From NCBI GenBank assembly GCA_963817615.1, contig CAWFPH010000002.1:1364001-1428000 (forward strand): a stretch of DNA of 64,000 nucleotides, given 5' to 3'. The notes under the pieces are model-generated. The model had not been told where the DNA came from, made no database searches, and saw only the letters and a list, made by a program, of their open reading frames with translations. The DNA is from FEN-1219 sp963817615 (lineage in GTDB: Bacteria; Pseudomonadota; Gammaproteobacteria; Steroidobacterales; Rariloculaceae). A program made the translations under genes and the position numbers. Positions 51,698-60,570 of the stretch are shown here, piece by piece. Position 1 is the first letter of the stretch; each line of letters begins with the position of its first letter.

Positions 51698-52052
51698 TGA
51701 CGCCGAGGAGCTCGAGAATCAGCAGCACGATGAACACGACGCCGACGACGCCGAGCAGGCTGCCGCCGGCCGGCAGGTTGTCGAGATCGGAGGCGAGCTG
51801 CTGCAGCTCGTCGTCCGTCAGCGCTGCGACTCGCTCCGCGGCGGCCGCGGGATCGACACCGCGGCGCTCGAGCTCGCTCTTGACTTCATCGCGCGCGAGC
51901 ACGGCGTCGATATGTGCAATGGTGGCTTCGCGATCGATCGCGCCGATGTATTGCTGCGTGCTGATCACGCCGGCATAGGCAACCTCGATCGATGAGCCGG
52001 CGAGCGCGACCGCCAGCACGGCGGCGAGCGAGCAGCGATGACGGCTTGCCAT
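51675..52052 (-). CDS. PA2779-family protein
   Basis: 125 residues. A signal peptide (SLAAVLAVALAGSSIEVAYA) and a helical middle (RDEVKSELERRGVDPAAAAERVAALTDDEL) are followed by a C-terminal transmembrane helix (GVVGVVFIVLLILELLGVI) with a basic end DIFKKI. The layout of an exported helical domain with a C-terminal membrane anchor matches PA2779. GGAGGG lies 5 bases before ATG 52052. First gene of the three-gene operon with the PA2778-like peptidase and CtlX. Confidence 0.87.
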   Translation of the reverse strand: MASRHRCSLAAVLAVALAGSSIEVAYAGVISTQQYIGAIDREATIAHIDAVLARDEVKSELERRGVDPAAAAERVAALTDDELQQLASDLDNLPAGGSLLGVVGVVFIVLLILELLGVIDIFKKI

Positions 52053-52153
52053 AGGATCCCTCCGTGAACGTCCGGCAACGATTCAACAGTAGCGCACGCT
52101 TTTGGCGTGCACCAGATCGTTGCTCGAGCTGCGCGGCGCTGCCGCCGTGCGGC

Positions 52154-52381
52154 TCAATCCGCTTTCCACCAGGCGACGAATTCCTCGAAATCGATCAGCC
52201 CATCGTCGTTCGTGTCGATCTCCTCGAACCCGATTTTCGCTTCGCGCTCGCTCATCTCCGATTCGAGCTCGTCGAGCATCTCGAGGAATTCGTCGTGCTC
52301 GATGCGGCCGTCGCCGTCGCGGTCGTTGTAGTCGAACGTCTCGCGCAGCTCGTCGAGCTCGTCGTTGCTGGGCTTTGCCAT
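52154..52381 (-). CDS. Small two-EF-hand calcium-binding protein
   Basis: 75 residues with two canonical EF-hand loops, DRDGDGRIEHDEF (about 20-32) and DTNDDGLIDFEEF (about 56-68), each with acidic ligands at positions 1, 3, 5 and 12. Acidic overall, no signal peptide, so a cytosolic calcium sensor or buffer. It lies upstream of the PA2779 operon on the same strand (about 100 bp gap) and divergent from the diheme cytochrome gene. Confidence 0.92.
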   Translation of the reverse strand: MAKPSNDELDELRETFDYNDRDGDGRIEHDEFLEMLDELESEMSEREAKIGFEEIDTNDDGLIDFEEFVAWWKAD

Positions 52382-52525
52382 GGTCGTTCTACGTCCTTGG
52401 TTGGGGTGGCGGTCAATCGGCTGAATTATGACAAGAATGACGTCTCTGCAGGCACGCTGTTCGCGCTTACCGGGTGGCCTTCTCGGTGCTATTCTCGGCG
52501 CAGCATCCAGCGGGGGGGTGCAGGC

Positions 52526-53989
52526 ATGCCGAGAATGACGTTGTTCGCGGCGACGCTTGTCTGTGCGTCAGCCGCCGTGAGCGCAGATCCCGGTGCGACA
52601 TCCCAAATCTTGTTCCCCGATGCAACCGGGGTGATCGCGACCTACAAGGTCGGCGGTCACATCGATATGTCGAATCCCTTCTTCCAAAGCCTCGGCAGCA
52701 ATGGTCGCAGCTGCGCGACCTGCCACGAGCCGCGTCAAGCGATGAGCATCACGCCCGCCGCCGCACGTCTGCGCTTCGCGATCACTCGAGGCAAGGATCC
52801 GCTGTTCGCGAGCGTCGACGGCGCGAACTGCGACACTGCGCGGCGCGCCGATCCCGCGGCCCACAGCCTGCTTCTCGACAACGGTCTGATTCGGATTGCG
52901 CAGGCGATTCCGCTGAATGCGGAGTTTGCGATCAGCGTCGTGAGCGACCCATACGGGTGTGCGCTGCACGCAGATCCCGCGACCGGGCAACTGGTGGCTT
53001 CCGTCTATCGTCGACCGCTCCCGGCCGCCAATCTCGGCTTCCTGAGCGCAGTGATGTGGGACAGCCGCGAGACCGTTACGCCGCTCGACAACGGCGCCAG
53101 CTTCGCCGGCAACCTGCGCGCGGATCTCAAGCACCAAGCGCTCGACGCGACGCTCGGGCACGCGCAGGCGGCCGCGGCGCCGAGCGATGCGCAACTCGAC
53201 GCCATCGTCGATTTCGAGCTCGGACTGTCTTCTGCGCAGATCTACGACAATGTCGCGGGGCTTCTGAACTCCGGTGGCGCGCTCGGCGGGCCGTACTTCG
53301 TCGCGCAGCAGCCGTACTATCCCGGTAGCAACGATTCGCTCGGCCAGGATCCGACCGGCGCAGCGTTCTCGCCGCTCGTCATGCAGCTGTTCGGCGCGTG
53401 GGCGCAGGTGCCGCAGAGACTCCCCGACGCACGACGCCGGGCGCGGCTGGACATCGCAGCGGGTGAGCAGATCTTCAATACCTTCCCGCTCACCATCACC
53501 GATGTGCGCGGCTTGAACGACAACGGCGCCCTCGACCGTCCGACGTCCTTCGTCGGCACGTGCACGAGCTGCCACGACGCTCCCAATGTCGGCGATCACT
53601 CCTTGCCGCTGCCGCTCGACATCGGCACGAGCCATGCGAACGGATCGGGCATGGAGTCCGACCCGGCGATCGCCGCCGGGCTAAATGAGCTGAGCGTGCC
53701 GAATCTACCGGTGTTCCTGATTCAGGGCTGTCCAAATCCATTCAATCCGGGCCAACCGGCGTCGTTCTACACGAGCGACCCGGGCCGGGCGCTTGTCACC
53801 GGTCGGTGCAACGATTTCAATCGCGTGAAGGGACCGGTTCTGCGCGGGCTCGCGGCGCGTGCCCCCTATTTTCACAACGGCGCGGCCGCCGACCTCGGCG
53901 AAGTCGTGGGCTTCTACAACAGCCGCTTCAAGATGGGTTTGTCCGACGTCGAGAAGCACCAGCTAGCCGCCTTCTTGGGCTCGCTGTGA
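52526..53989 (+). CDS. Exported diheme cytochrome-c-peroxidase/MauG-like protein
   Basis: 487 residues with a signal peptide (MTLFAATLVCASAAVSA). The two haem sites are CATCH (about residue 66) and CTSCH (about 350), far apart as in CcP/MauG proteins. The C-terminus has PVLRGLAARAPYFHNGAA and VVGFYNSRF, the usual second-domain motif carrying the distal haem region. Several extra Cys (GANCD, IQGCP, GRCND) may form disulfides. Its substrate may be peroxide or a protein side chain. GGGGGGG precedes ATG 52526. Confidence 0.85.
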   Translation: MPRMTLFAATLVCASAAVSADPGATSQILFPDATGVIATYKVGGHIDMSNPFFQSLGSNGRSCATCHEPRQAMSITPAAARLRFAITRGKDPLFASVDGANCDTARRADPAAHSLLLDNGLIRIAQAIPLNAEFAISVVSDPYGCALHADPATGQLVASVYRRPLPAANLGFLSAVMWDSRETVTPLDNGASFAGNLRADLKHQALDATLGHAQAAAAPSDAQLDAIVDFELGLSSAQIYDNVAGLLNSGGALGGPYFVAQQPYYPGSNDSLGQDPTGAAFSPLVMQLFGAWAQVPQRLPDARRRARLDIAAGEQIFNTFPLTITDVRGLNDNGALDRPTSFVGTCTSCHDAPNVGDHSLPLPLDIGTSHANGSGMESDPAIAAGLNELSVPNLPVFLIQGCPNPFNPGQPASFYTSDPGRALVTGRCNDFNRVKGPVLRGLAARAPYFHNGAAADLGEVVGFYNSRFKMGLSDVEKHQLAAFLGSL

Positions 53990-54056
53990 ATGCGCTGCCC
54001 CGCTCGCAGCCATACGAGCCGAGCGGACTCGGGTTCGCGTGAATGCGAGCAGTCCC

Positions 54057-55502
54057 TCAGTCGTCATGCGCACCGCGCTCGGCCTCGGCGGCCGGCTTCG
54101 ACCGCGGCGGGCGCTGCGTCGGGTTGTCGGGCTGCACATCGGGCGCGCCGCGCCCGATGAAGTCGTACAGCAGCACGAGCATTGCATTGAACCCCGTCAC
54201 TCGCATCACGAGCGCGTGCGGCGTGAGCTCGCGCCGCGGCTTGCGCAGCTCGCGCACGCGACGCGCGAGCAGCGCCGCGAGCCCCGCTCGCGCGATGCCC
54301 GACAGCACGAAGAGATAGAGCAGGCTGCTCGAGGTGCCGCGCAGCGGCCATAGGACGCCGCGCGGCGGCAGCAGCTCCGCGAGCGCCGCGCCGGCCATGG
54401 CCCCTGCGAACACGCCGGCCGCCGTGCCCACGTTGTGAAACGCAACGTAGGCCGCCCGCCGCGTGCGCGGCACGAGCTCGTAGAGCAGATTGCCCGCGCC
54501 GAGCGTGAAGCCGCTCCAGGAGAGTCCCGACACGGCTTGCACGAACATGAGCCACCAGAAGCCGTCGGACACGAGCCACAGCACCGGCACGAACGGCAGC
54601 GAGATGCTCGTGACGATCAAGATCAGACGGTTGCCGTAGACGTCTGCGATGCGGCCCCAGGTCGTGAGCATGAGGAACTGCACGATCACGCTCATGCCCG
54701 TCAGTGCGGTGAACTGCAGGTAGCTGAAGCCGGCGTCCCGCAGCATGTACACGGTGAAGAACGGCGACGCGATGCCGACGGCTGCATTCATGAGGGCGAC
54801 GTAGCTCGAGAAGCCGATCGCGCCCGTCGACTGCAGGCTGCGCCACCAGTGCTCGATGTGCATGTCGGGCGGCGGCGCCGAGGCCGGGGGGTCGTGCAGG
54901 AACGCCAGGTGGTACACGGACACCGCTCGCGCGACGAATGCGACGAGGAAGATCGCGGCGAACCCGACATAGGTGCGGCCCGTCGCGTCGAGCTCGTGCA
55001 GCGACGTGCCGCACGCAACGAGCGCAACGAATGTCGCGATCGTCGTGAGCCGCGTGCGATAGCCGAAGTAGCGGCCGCGCCGGCGCTCCGACACGAGATC
55101 GCGCATGATGCTCGTCCACTGCGGCGCTGCGAGGTTGTTCGCGCTGTGGTACAGCGCGAGCAGCGCCAGCAGCGCGCTGATCTCATGCGCCGGCGCCAGC
55201 ATGGGCACGAGCAGAATCGGCAGCCACGTGAGCGCCTGCGCGGCGCAGCCGACGAGCACGAGCCGCCGTCTGCCGACGAAGCCGCCGAGCCACGCCGAGA
55301 AGATCTGCGCGGCGGAGCCGAGTAGCGGCGGCAGCGTCGTGAGCAGCGCGACCTGCGGCGCGCTCGCGCGCAAGAACAACGCGAACGCCGAGAAATACGT
55401 CTCGCCCGCGCCGACCTGGACGGAGTACGCCATGCCGTCGCGCACGGAATGGCGCAACGCGCGATCGACTTTTGGGTCCTTCGAGAATCGGCCGGCGGAC
55501 AT
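54057..55502 (-). CDS. Major facilitator superfamily transporter
   Basis: 481 residues with about 11-12 membrane helices. The loop motif SERRRGRYFGYRTRL after helix 4 is the MFS-A like signature, and GRIADVYGNRLILIVTS repeats it in the second half. The N-terminus (about 35 residues) and C-terminus (Pro/Arg-rich, about 35 residues) are cytoplasmic. The substrate cannot be predicted. ATG 55502 is chosen; further upstream the reading is compositionally non-coding. Confidence 0.87.
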   Translation of the reverse strand: MSAGRFSKDPKVDRALRHSVRDGMAYSVQVGAGETYFSAFALFLRASAPQVALLTTLPPLLGSAAQIFSAWLGGFVGRRRLVLVGCAAQALTWLPILLVPMLAPAHEISALLALLALYHSANNLAAPQWTSIMRDLVSERRRGRYFGYRTRLTTIATFVALVACGTSLHELDATGRTYVGFAAIFLVAFVARAVSVYHLAFLHDPPASAPPPDMHIEHWWRSLQSTGAIGFSSYVALMNAAVGIASPFFTVYMLRDAGFSYLQFTALTGMSVIVQFLMLTTWGRIADVYGNRLILIVTSISLPFVPVLWLVSDGFWWLMFVQAVSGLSWSGFTLGAGNLLYELVPRTRRAAYVAFHNVGTAAGVFAGAMAGAALAELLPPRGVLWPLRGTSSSLLYLFVLSGIARAGLAALLARRVRELRKPRRELTPHALVMRVTGFNAMLVLLYDFIGRGAPDVQPDNPTQRPPRSKPAAEAERGAHDD

Positions 55503-55599
55503 CGACGTTACCCGGTGGCGAGCGCGCGTGCGCTCGGTCGGCAGCGAGCGCCGCCGGCGCCACGAATTATACGGAGCGCGGCCGAGCGAGCGCGCTCGT

Positions 55600-56100
55600 T
55601 TAGCGCGTGGCGTCGTTGGCGCACTGCTCCAAGCAAACATCGCGTTGCTCGTCGCAGGTCGCCGGCGATGGAGCTCGGGCGGGGGCTCCGGACGAATCTT
55701 CGCAGAATGGAAAGCAAGCCGGCGGCGGCTCGCCGGGCTTTCGCGGAGGCGCCGGCGCACCCGCCGCGGCCCCGACCGAGCAAGTTTCGTGCTCGGTTTC
55801 GCACCGATACTCGCAGCGCATTCGTTGGGTGGTCGCTTGCTCGAGCGAGGGAAGCGCTGGCGGTTCCGCCGCGGGCGCGGTCTCGGGCTCGCCTGCAGGG
55901 GCGCTTGCGTCGCCGGGCGGCGGTTCGACATTCGCCGGCGGCTCGGTCGGCTGCGCGGCAGCGCCCTCCGGCACGGCCTCGCCCGTGCGGCTGCCGCACG
56001 CGGCGAGCAGGACGGCGGCAGCGGCCGCCGTCGCCCACCGATGGCGCCTGAATACCCCCAGGGAGATCGGCCGCCGCCTGTCGTTCTCCGTCATGCTCAT
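55600..56100 (-). CDS. Cys-rich lipoprotein of unknown function
   Basis: 166 residues. An unusual long n-region (TENDRRRPISLGVFRRHRW) precedes the lipobox VLLAAC (Cys about 37). A Pro/Glu/Ala linker leads to a C-terminal domain with eight Cys in spaced pairs (RCEYRCETEHETC, ACFPFCED, TCDEQRDVCLEQC), probably all in disulfides. No family recognised. It lies 49 bp downstream of the LpoP-like gene and may be a third member of the PBP1B operon. Confidence 0.7.
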   Translation of the reverse strand: MSMTENDRRRPISLGVFRRHRWATAAAAAVLLAACGSRTGEAVPEGAAAQPTEPPANVEPPPGDASAPAGEPETAPAAEPPALPSLEQATTQRMRCEYRCETEHETCSVGAAAGAPAPPRKPGEPPPACFPFCEDSSGAPARAPSPATCDEQRDVCLEQCANDATR

Positions 56101-56149
56101 TTTGCCTGCGCTCGAGGCGTTGCCGTAGGGATGCGCCGTGCCGCGGGCT

Positions 56150-56623
56150 TCAGCGCCGGGCACGCTCGAGCAACGAGCTCGCGTCGGCCGCTGCTTGCGA
56201 GGCGCGCGGCGCGAGCGTGAGCGCCTTGCGCGCCATCGTTGCGGCCTGGGCGGCGCGGCCGGTCGCGAGGTCGATCTCGCCGAGCTCGACCCACAGCGCC
56301 GCGTTGTTCGGATCGATCTGCAGCGCGCGCTCGACGGACGCCTGGGCTTGCGCATAGCTGCCGGCGGCACGCTGCGCGCGGCTTTGCGCGAGCAGCGCCG
56401 TGCTCGGTCCGGTCGCGTCGTTGCGTGGGGGCGGCGCAGCCGCGCCGCCTTCGGCCGGCGGCGGTGGCGGCTCTTCGGGGACGGTCGGTGCGCTCGGCCG
56501 GCTGTCCGGCCGCGACGCCGAGATGAGCTCGGAGCAGCCGGCGCCTGCCAGCAACGCCACGGCCAGCGGCGCAAGGCGCGCGGCGCTCATGGCGGCCCGA
56601 TCCGCTCGCTGCCGGATGCTCAT
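56150..56623 (-). CDS. TPR lipoprotein, LpoP-like activator of PBP1B (predicted)
   Basis: 157 residues. The lipoprotein signal ends LLAGAGC (Cys 30), a Pro-rich linker runs to about residue 75, and about two TPR units follow (SYAQAQASVERALQIDPNNAALWVELGEIDLATGR region). In Pseudomonas the PBP1b activator LpoP is a TPR lipoprotein encoded directly after the PBP1b gene. The same order, with a 4-bp ATGA overlap, is seen here. It would reach through the peptidoglycan from the outer membrane to stimulate PBP1B. Confidence 0.75.
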   Translation of the reverse strand: MSIRQRADRAAMSAARLAPLAVALLAGAGCSELISASRPDSRPSAPTVPEEPPPPPAEGGAAAPPPRNDATGPSTALLAQSRAQRAAGSYAQAQASVERALQIDPNNAALWVELGEIDLATGRAAQAATMARKALTLAPRASQAAADASSLLERARR

Positions 56624-58920
56624 CCGCCGCCGCGCTTGAACAGGTTGCGCAGTCGCGCGCCGAGCCCTTCGGCGCCATCGCAGCTGAACGCGCCGGCGGG
56701 GTCGGCACCGGCCGGCAGCGGCACGCGCACGGCTTCCGTGCAGCTCGCTGCGCTCGGGCGGCCGGTGGCGTAATCGATCCAGGCCGTCTGCAGGGAGTCG
56801 GGCTGCGGCGCGTCGTAGGACGCCGCATGCAGCGTGCGCATCGTGCCGGCCCAGATCTTCGCGGCGCCGGCGGATCCTGTGAGGCCGATCGGTCGATTGT
56901 CGTCGGCGCCGAGCCAGGTCACGACCAGAAGGTCGTTCGTGAAGCCCGCGAACCAGCTATCGCGCAAGTCGTCCGAGGTGCCGGTTTTGCCGGCGACGGT
57001 CAGATCGGCGGGCAGCTGGCGGCGCACGGTCTTGCCGGTGCCGCGCTCCATGACCTGCACGAGCGCCTGATTCACCTGGTAGACGGCCGCGGGATCGGCC
57101 GCCTGCGCGATCTCGATCGGATAGCGCGACAGCTCGGTGCCGTTCTCGTCGATCACGCTGCGCACCGAGCGCAGCGGCACGCGAAAGCCTCCGTTCGCGA
57201 GCGTGTTGTAGAGCTGCGCGACTTCCATCGGCGTGAGGGCGAGCGCGCCGAGCAGCATCGAGGGGTAGAGCTTCGGCTTCTGCTCGAGGCCGAGGCGCCC
57301 GAGCACGTCGGCGATCGGATCGAGCCCGACGTCGAGGCCGACACGCACGGCCGGCAGGTTCAACGATTCGGCGAGAGCGTGCACGAGCGGCACCGGTCCG
57401 TGCGTCTCCTCGTCGAAATCGTGTGGCGACCACACCTCGCCATTGTCGAGCTTCACGTCGATCGGCGAATCGTCGACGACGCTCGCGAGCGTGTATTTGC
57501 CCGATTCGAGTGCGGCGAGATACACGGCCGGCTTGATCAGCGAGCCGATCTGGCGGCGAGCGTCGAGCGCGCGGTTGAAGCCGTCGAAATCGGTTCGCTT
57601 GCCGCCGACGACGGCGCGCACCTCGCCCGTGTGCGGGCTCGTGACGACGACCGCGCCGTCGATGCCCGCCGCCTTCGGGCCGAGCGCCGTGAGACCGTCC
57701 TTGAGCGCGCGCTCCGCCGCCGCCTGGGCCGCCGGGTCGAGCGTCGAGAACACCGTCAGTCCCTTGCGCTCGAGCTCGTCGGCCGGGTAGTCCATCGCCA
57801 GTTGGCGGCGCACGAGACCGAGAAAGGCCGATTGCGTCGCGCTGCGCTGCGTCGCGGCTACGAGGTCGAGCTTGCGGTTCGCGGCGTGCTGCTCGTCGGC
57901 CGCGCTGATCAGGCCCTCGTTGCGCATCTCCTCGAGCACGAGATTGCGCCGCTCGAGCGCGCGCTCGGGATGGCGGCGCGGATCGTAGTAGGTCGGGCCG
58001 CGCACCTCGGCGACGAGCAGCGCGAGCTCGTGCAGATCGAGCTCGTCGAGCGGCTTGCCGAAGTAGAACTGGCTCGCGAGGCCGAAGCCGTGCACGGCGC
58101 GAGCGCCGTCCTGACCGAGGTAGATCTCGTTCACGTAGGCGGCCATGAGCTCGCTTTTGCTGTAGCGCAGCTCGAGCGCCACGGCCATGAACGCTTCGCG
58201 GACCTTACGCCACCAGGTGCGCTCGTTGGTCAGAAAGTAGCTGCGCACGAGCTGCTGCGTGAGCGTGCTCGCCCCTTGCTTGATCTCGCCCTCCGAGATG
58301 TTCACGACCGACGCGCGGATCATCGCGATCGGATCGATGCCGAAGTGCTCGTCGAAGCGCCGGTCCTCGACGGCCTTCAGCGCGGCCGGTAGCAGCGGCG
58401 GGATGTCGTCCGGCGCGACGATCAGCCGGTCCTCGCCGTGCGCCGGGAACAAGCTGCCGATCAGGAGCGGATCGAGCCGCGCGAGCGCGAGCGTGCCGCC
58501 GCTCGCGTCGCGCAGCGCGCCGATGCGGCCGTCCGCGAACGCGAGCGAAATCGCGCGCTCGGGCTCGCTGTCACCGGCGTAGCTGAAGCTGCGCGTCGCG
58601 ATCTCCATGCGGTCGAGGCCCACGCGGTACGTGCCCGGGCCCGGCAAACGCGGGTCTTCGCGATAGCCGAGCCGCTTGAGCTCCCCGACCAGGTCTTCCG
58701 CCGCAAGCGCGCGGCCCGCGTACAGCTCGAGCGGCGCGGCGTAGACCTTGGCCGGCAGGTCCCAGCGGCGGCCCTCGAACTCGTTGCCGACCTGCCAGGC
58801 CAGGAAGCCGCCATAGGCGAGCGCAAGCGTCGCCGCGGCGCCTACGACGGCCAAAAGCGTCCTGCGGCGCGCGCGCGGCGCCGCGCGGCGCGGGCGTTTC
58901 GATGTGGAGCGTTTCGCCAT
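56620..58920 (-). CDS. mrcB: Bifunctional penicillin-binding protein 1B
   Basis: 766 residues. A short basic cytoplasmic tail and one transmembrane helix (about 20-42) are followed by the UB2H-like domain (YAAPLELYAGRALAAEDLV). Next is the GT51 glycosyltransferase (KAVEDRRFDEHFGIDP catalytic Glu, GASTLTQQLVRSYFL). The transpeptidase has SxxK in RQIGSLIKPAVY, SxN in AESLNLPAV and KTGT in VAGKTGTSDD. It polymerises and crosslinks peptidoglycan. UB2H is the docking site for Lpo activators, fitting the overlapping TPR lipoprotein gene. Starts at 58932 or 58935 are also possible. Confidence 0.95.
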   Translation of the reverse strand: MAKRSTSKRPRRAAPRARRRTLLAVVGAAATLALAYGGFLAWQVGNEFEGRRWDLPAKVYAAPLELYAGRALAAEDLVGELKRLGYREDPRLPGPGTYRVGLDRMEIATRSFSYAGDSEPERAISLAFADGRIGALRDASGGTLALARLDPLLIGSLFPAHGEDRLIVAPDDIPPLLPAALKAVEDRRFDEHFGIDPIAMIRASVVNISEGEIKQGASTLTQQLVRSYFLTNERTWWRKVREAFMAVALELRYSKSELMAAYVNEIYLGQDGARAVHGFGLASQFYFGKPLDELDLHELALLVAEVRGPTYYDPRRHPERALERRNLVLEEMRNEGLISAADEQHAANRKLDLVAATQRSATQSAFLGLVRRQLAMDYPADELERKGLTVFSTLDPAAQAAAERALKDGLTALGPKAAGIDGAVVVTSPHTGEVRAVVGGKRTDFDGFNRALDARRQIGSLIKPAVYLAALESGKYTLASVVDDSPIDVKLDNGEVWSPHDFDEETHGPVPLVHALAESLNLPAVRVGLDVGLDPIADVLGRLGLEQKPKLYPSMLLGALALTPMEVAQLYNTLANGGFRVPLRSVRSVIDENGTELSRYPIEIAQAADPAAVYQVNQALVQVMERGTGKTVRRQLPADLTVAGKTGTSDDLRDSWFAGFTNDLLVVTWLGADDNRPIGLTGSAGAAKIWAGTMRTLHAASYDAPQPDSLQTAWIDYATGRPSAASCTEAVRVPLPAGADPAGAFSCDGAEGLGARLRNLFKRGGG

Positions 58921-59029
58921 GGGATGCGTCATCACGATGCATCAGTTGGCGAGCCGCATCAAGTTTGTCGCTGGCGAGCAGTCGCGCGCGAAAGCCGATG
59001 TGCGTTCGTGCGACGGCGCGCGGTACGGC

Positions 59030-59641
59030 TCATGACGATGGCATCGCGTCCTTCGCCATTGCGCGCGCGCGTGCGGGCCGTTCCGTGCAACGTGCAACGT
59101 ACTGCTCGAGCGGCTGCGTTTTCTTGTGAGCGAGCAGCGGGGAATTCAAGAACAACGCGAACGCGCCGGCGTAGAGCACGTCGGCCGCCGTGAATCGCTC
59201 GCCCGCGATGTAAGCCTGCGCCGCGAGTCGCGCGTTGATGAAATCCATCGCTTCGTCCGAGCTGACCCAGCCCGCCGTGCCGCGCGGAACGGCGACGTTC
59301 ATGAATTGCGAGGTGAACGCCGGTTCCATCACTCCGGAGTAATAGGAGAGCATCGTGAGGAACAGGCCTCGAGCCGAATCTCCAATCGAGGGACCGAGCT
59401 TCGCCGCGGGGAATTTGTCCGCGACGTACAGCGCGATCGCCGTCTGCTCGAAAACCACGGAGGAGCCGTCCTTCAGCACCGGCACTTTCCCGTGCGGGTG
59501 CGGATTCCTCGGATCTCGCTCGCCGGAGCCGTCGCCGCGGCGGATCGATACGTACTCGATGTCGTAGGGCTCGCCGATCTCTTCGAGCAGCCACAGGAAC
59601 CCGCTCGAGCGGGACCGCGGCGCGTGAACGAGCGTAAGCAT
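59030..59641 (-). CDS. Glutathione S-transferase family protein
   Basis: 203 residues. The N-terminal thioredoxin-like domain has PRSRSSGFLWLLEEIGEPYDI, the cis-Pro motif HGKVPVLKDG and the glutathione site VFEQTAIALYVAD. The helical C-terminal domain has ERFTAADVLYAGAF. Distinct from the GST at 25156. Cytosolic detoxification or thiol role; substrate unknown. An A/G-rich GGAGG precedes ATG 59641. Confidence 0.92.
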   Translation of the reverse strand: MLTLVHAPRSRSSGFLWLLEEIGEPYDIEYVSIRRGDGSGERDPRNPHPHGKVPVLKDGSSVVFEQTAIALYVADKFPAAKLGPSIGDSARGLFLTMLSYYSGVMEPAFTSQFMNVAVPRGTAGWVSSDEAMDFINARLAAQAYIAGERFTAADVLYAGAFALFLNSPLLAHKKTQPLEQYVARCTERPARARAMAKDAMPSS

Positions 59642-59740
59642 TTCGAATGACCTCCGGAGGGTAACCTGCGCCGAACGATTGTAGCGCCGCGAATGATGGG
59701 GTGGCCGATCGCCGGTGCGCCGCCGCTTGCGCCCCGGCGC

Positions 59741-60511
59741 TCAATCGGCGAGGAATTCGGCCAGCGCCGCGGCGTAGGCGGGCGCTCCCGAGATCGAATC
59801 GTGATTCGTGCCCGGAATCGTGCGCGTTTGCGCGCGGCCGTGCGAGAAGGCAGCCAGCAGACGGACGCTGTTCGCCGCCGGAATCACGCGGTCGCGCGGC
59901 GCGAGCAGCACGAGCGTCGGTGTCGTGATCTTGCCGACTTGCGCGAGCGAGTCGAAGCGGTCCTCGAGCAGCCACGCGACCGGCACGAGGGGCAGGTGCG
60001 CCTGCGCCACGCGCACGATGCTGTCGAACGGCGTCACGAGCACGAGCTTGCTCACCGGACGCGTCGCGGCGAGATGCACCGCCACGCCGCTGCCGAGGCT
60101 GCGGCCGATCACGGCAACGTCGTCGCTCTGCGCACGGATCGCATCGAACACCGCCTCGCCGTCGGCGAGCAGCGCAGCCTCGGTCGGGGCGCCCGTGCTG
60201 CCGCCGTAGCCGCGGTAGTTGACGAGATAAGCCGTGCGCTCGGGAAACAGCGCCGCAAATTCCGCGATGTTCGCGGCGACGTCTTCGGAGTTGCCGCCGA
60301 AATACAGCAGCGCTCGGCGGCCGCGACCGGCGATTCGCCAAATCTTCAGCGTTGCGCCGTCGGTTTCGAAGCGCCAGATCGCGGCGAGCGACGAGTCGGT
60401 TTCCGGCGTGGGAAAGTAGAGCAGGGAGCGCTGTGCGAAATACAACCCGCCGCAGATCGCGACGTAGAGCGCCACGATGGTTGCCGCGAGCCATACGGCC
60501 ATGCGGATCAT
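59741..60511 (-). CDS. Membrane-anchored alpha/beta hydrolase
   Basis: 256 residues. The N-terminal anchor MIRMAVWLAATIVALYVAICG is followed by LYFAQRSLLYFPTPE, the typical opening of YfhR/BEM46-like hydrolases. The oxyanion stretch is YFGGNSEDVAANI, the nucleophile elbow VIGRSLGSGVAV (Ser), the acid is Asp in LAPRDRVIP, and the His is in GTNHDSI. Serine esterase-like, facing the periplasm; substrate unknown. ATG 60511. Confidence 0.9.
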   Translation of the reverse strand: MIRMAVWLAATIVALYVAICGGLYFAQRSLLYFPTPETDSSLAAIWRFETDGATLKIWRIAGRGRRALLYFGGNSEDVAANIAEFAALFPERTAYLVNYRGYGGSTGAPTEAALLADGEAVFDAIRAQSDDVAVIGRSLGSGVAVHLAATRPVSKLVLVTPFDSIVRVAQAHLPLVPVAWLLEDRFDSLAQVGKITTPTLVLLAPRDRVIPAANSVRLLAAFSHGRAQTRTIPGTNHDSISGAPAYAAALAEFLAD

Positions 60512-60570
60512 CGGACCGGGCGCCGCGGTGCGCGCCAGGCTGAGCACACGGGGGCGGCCATCGATCGATT

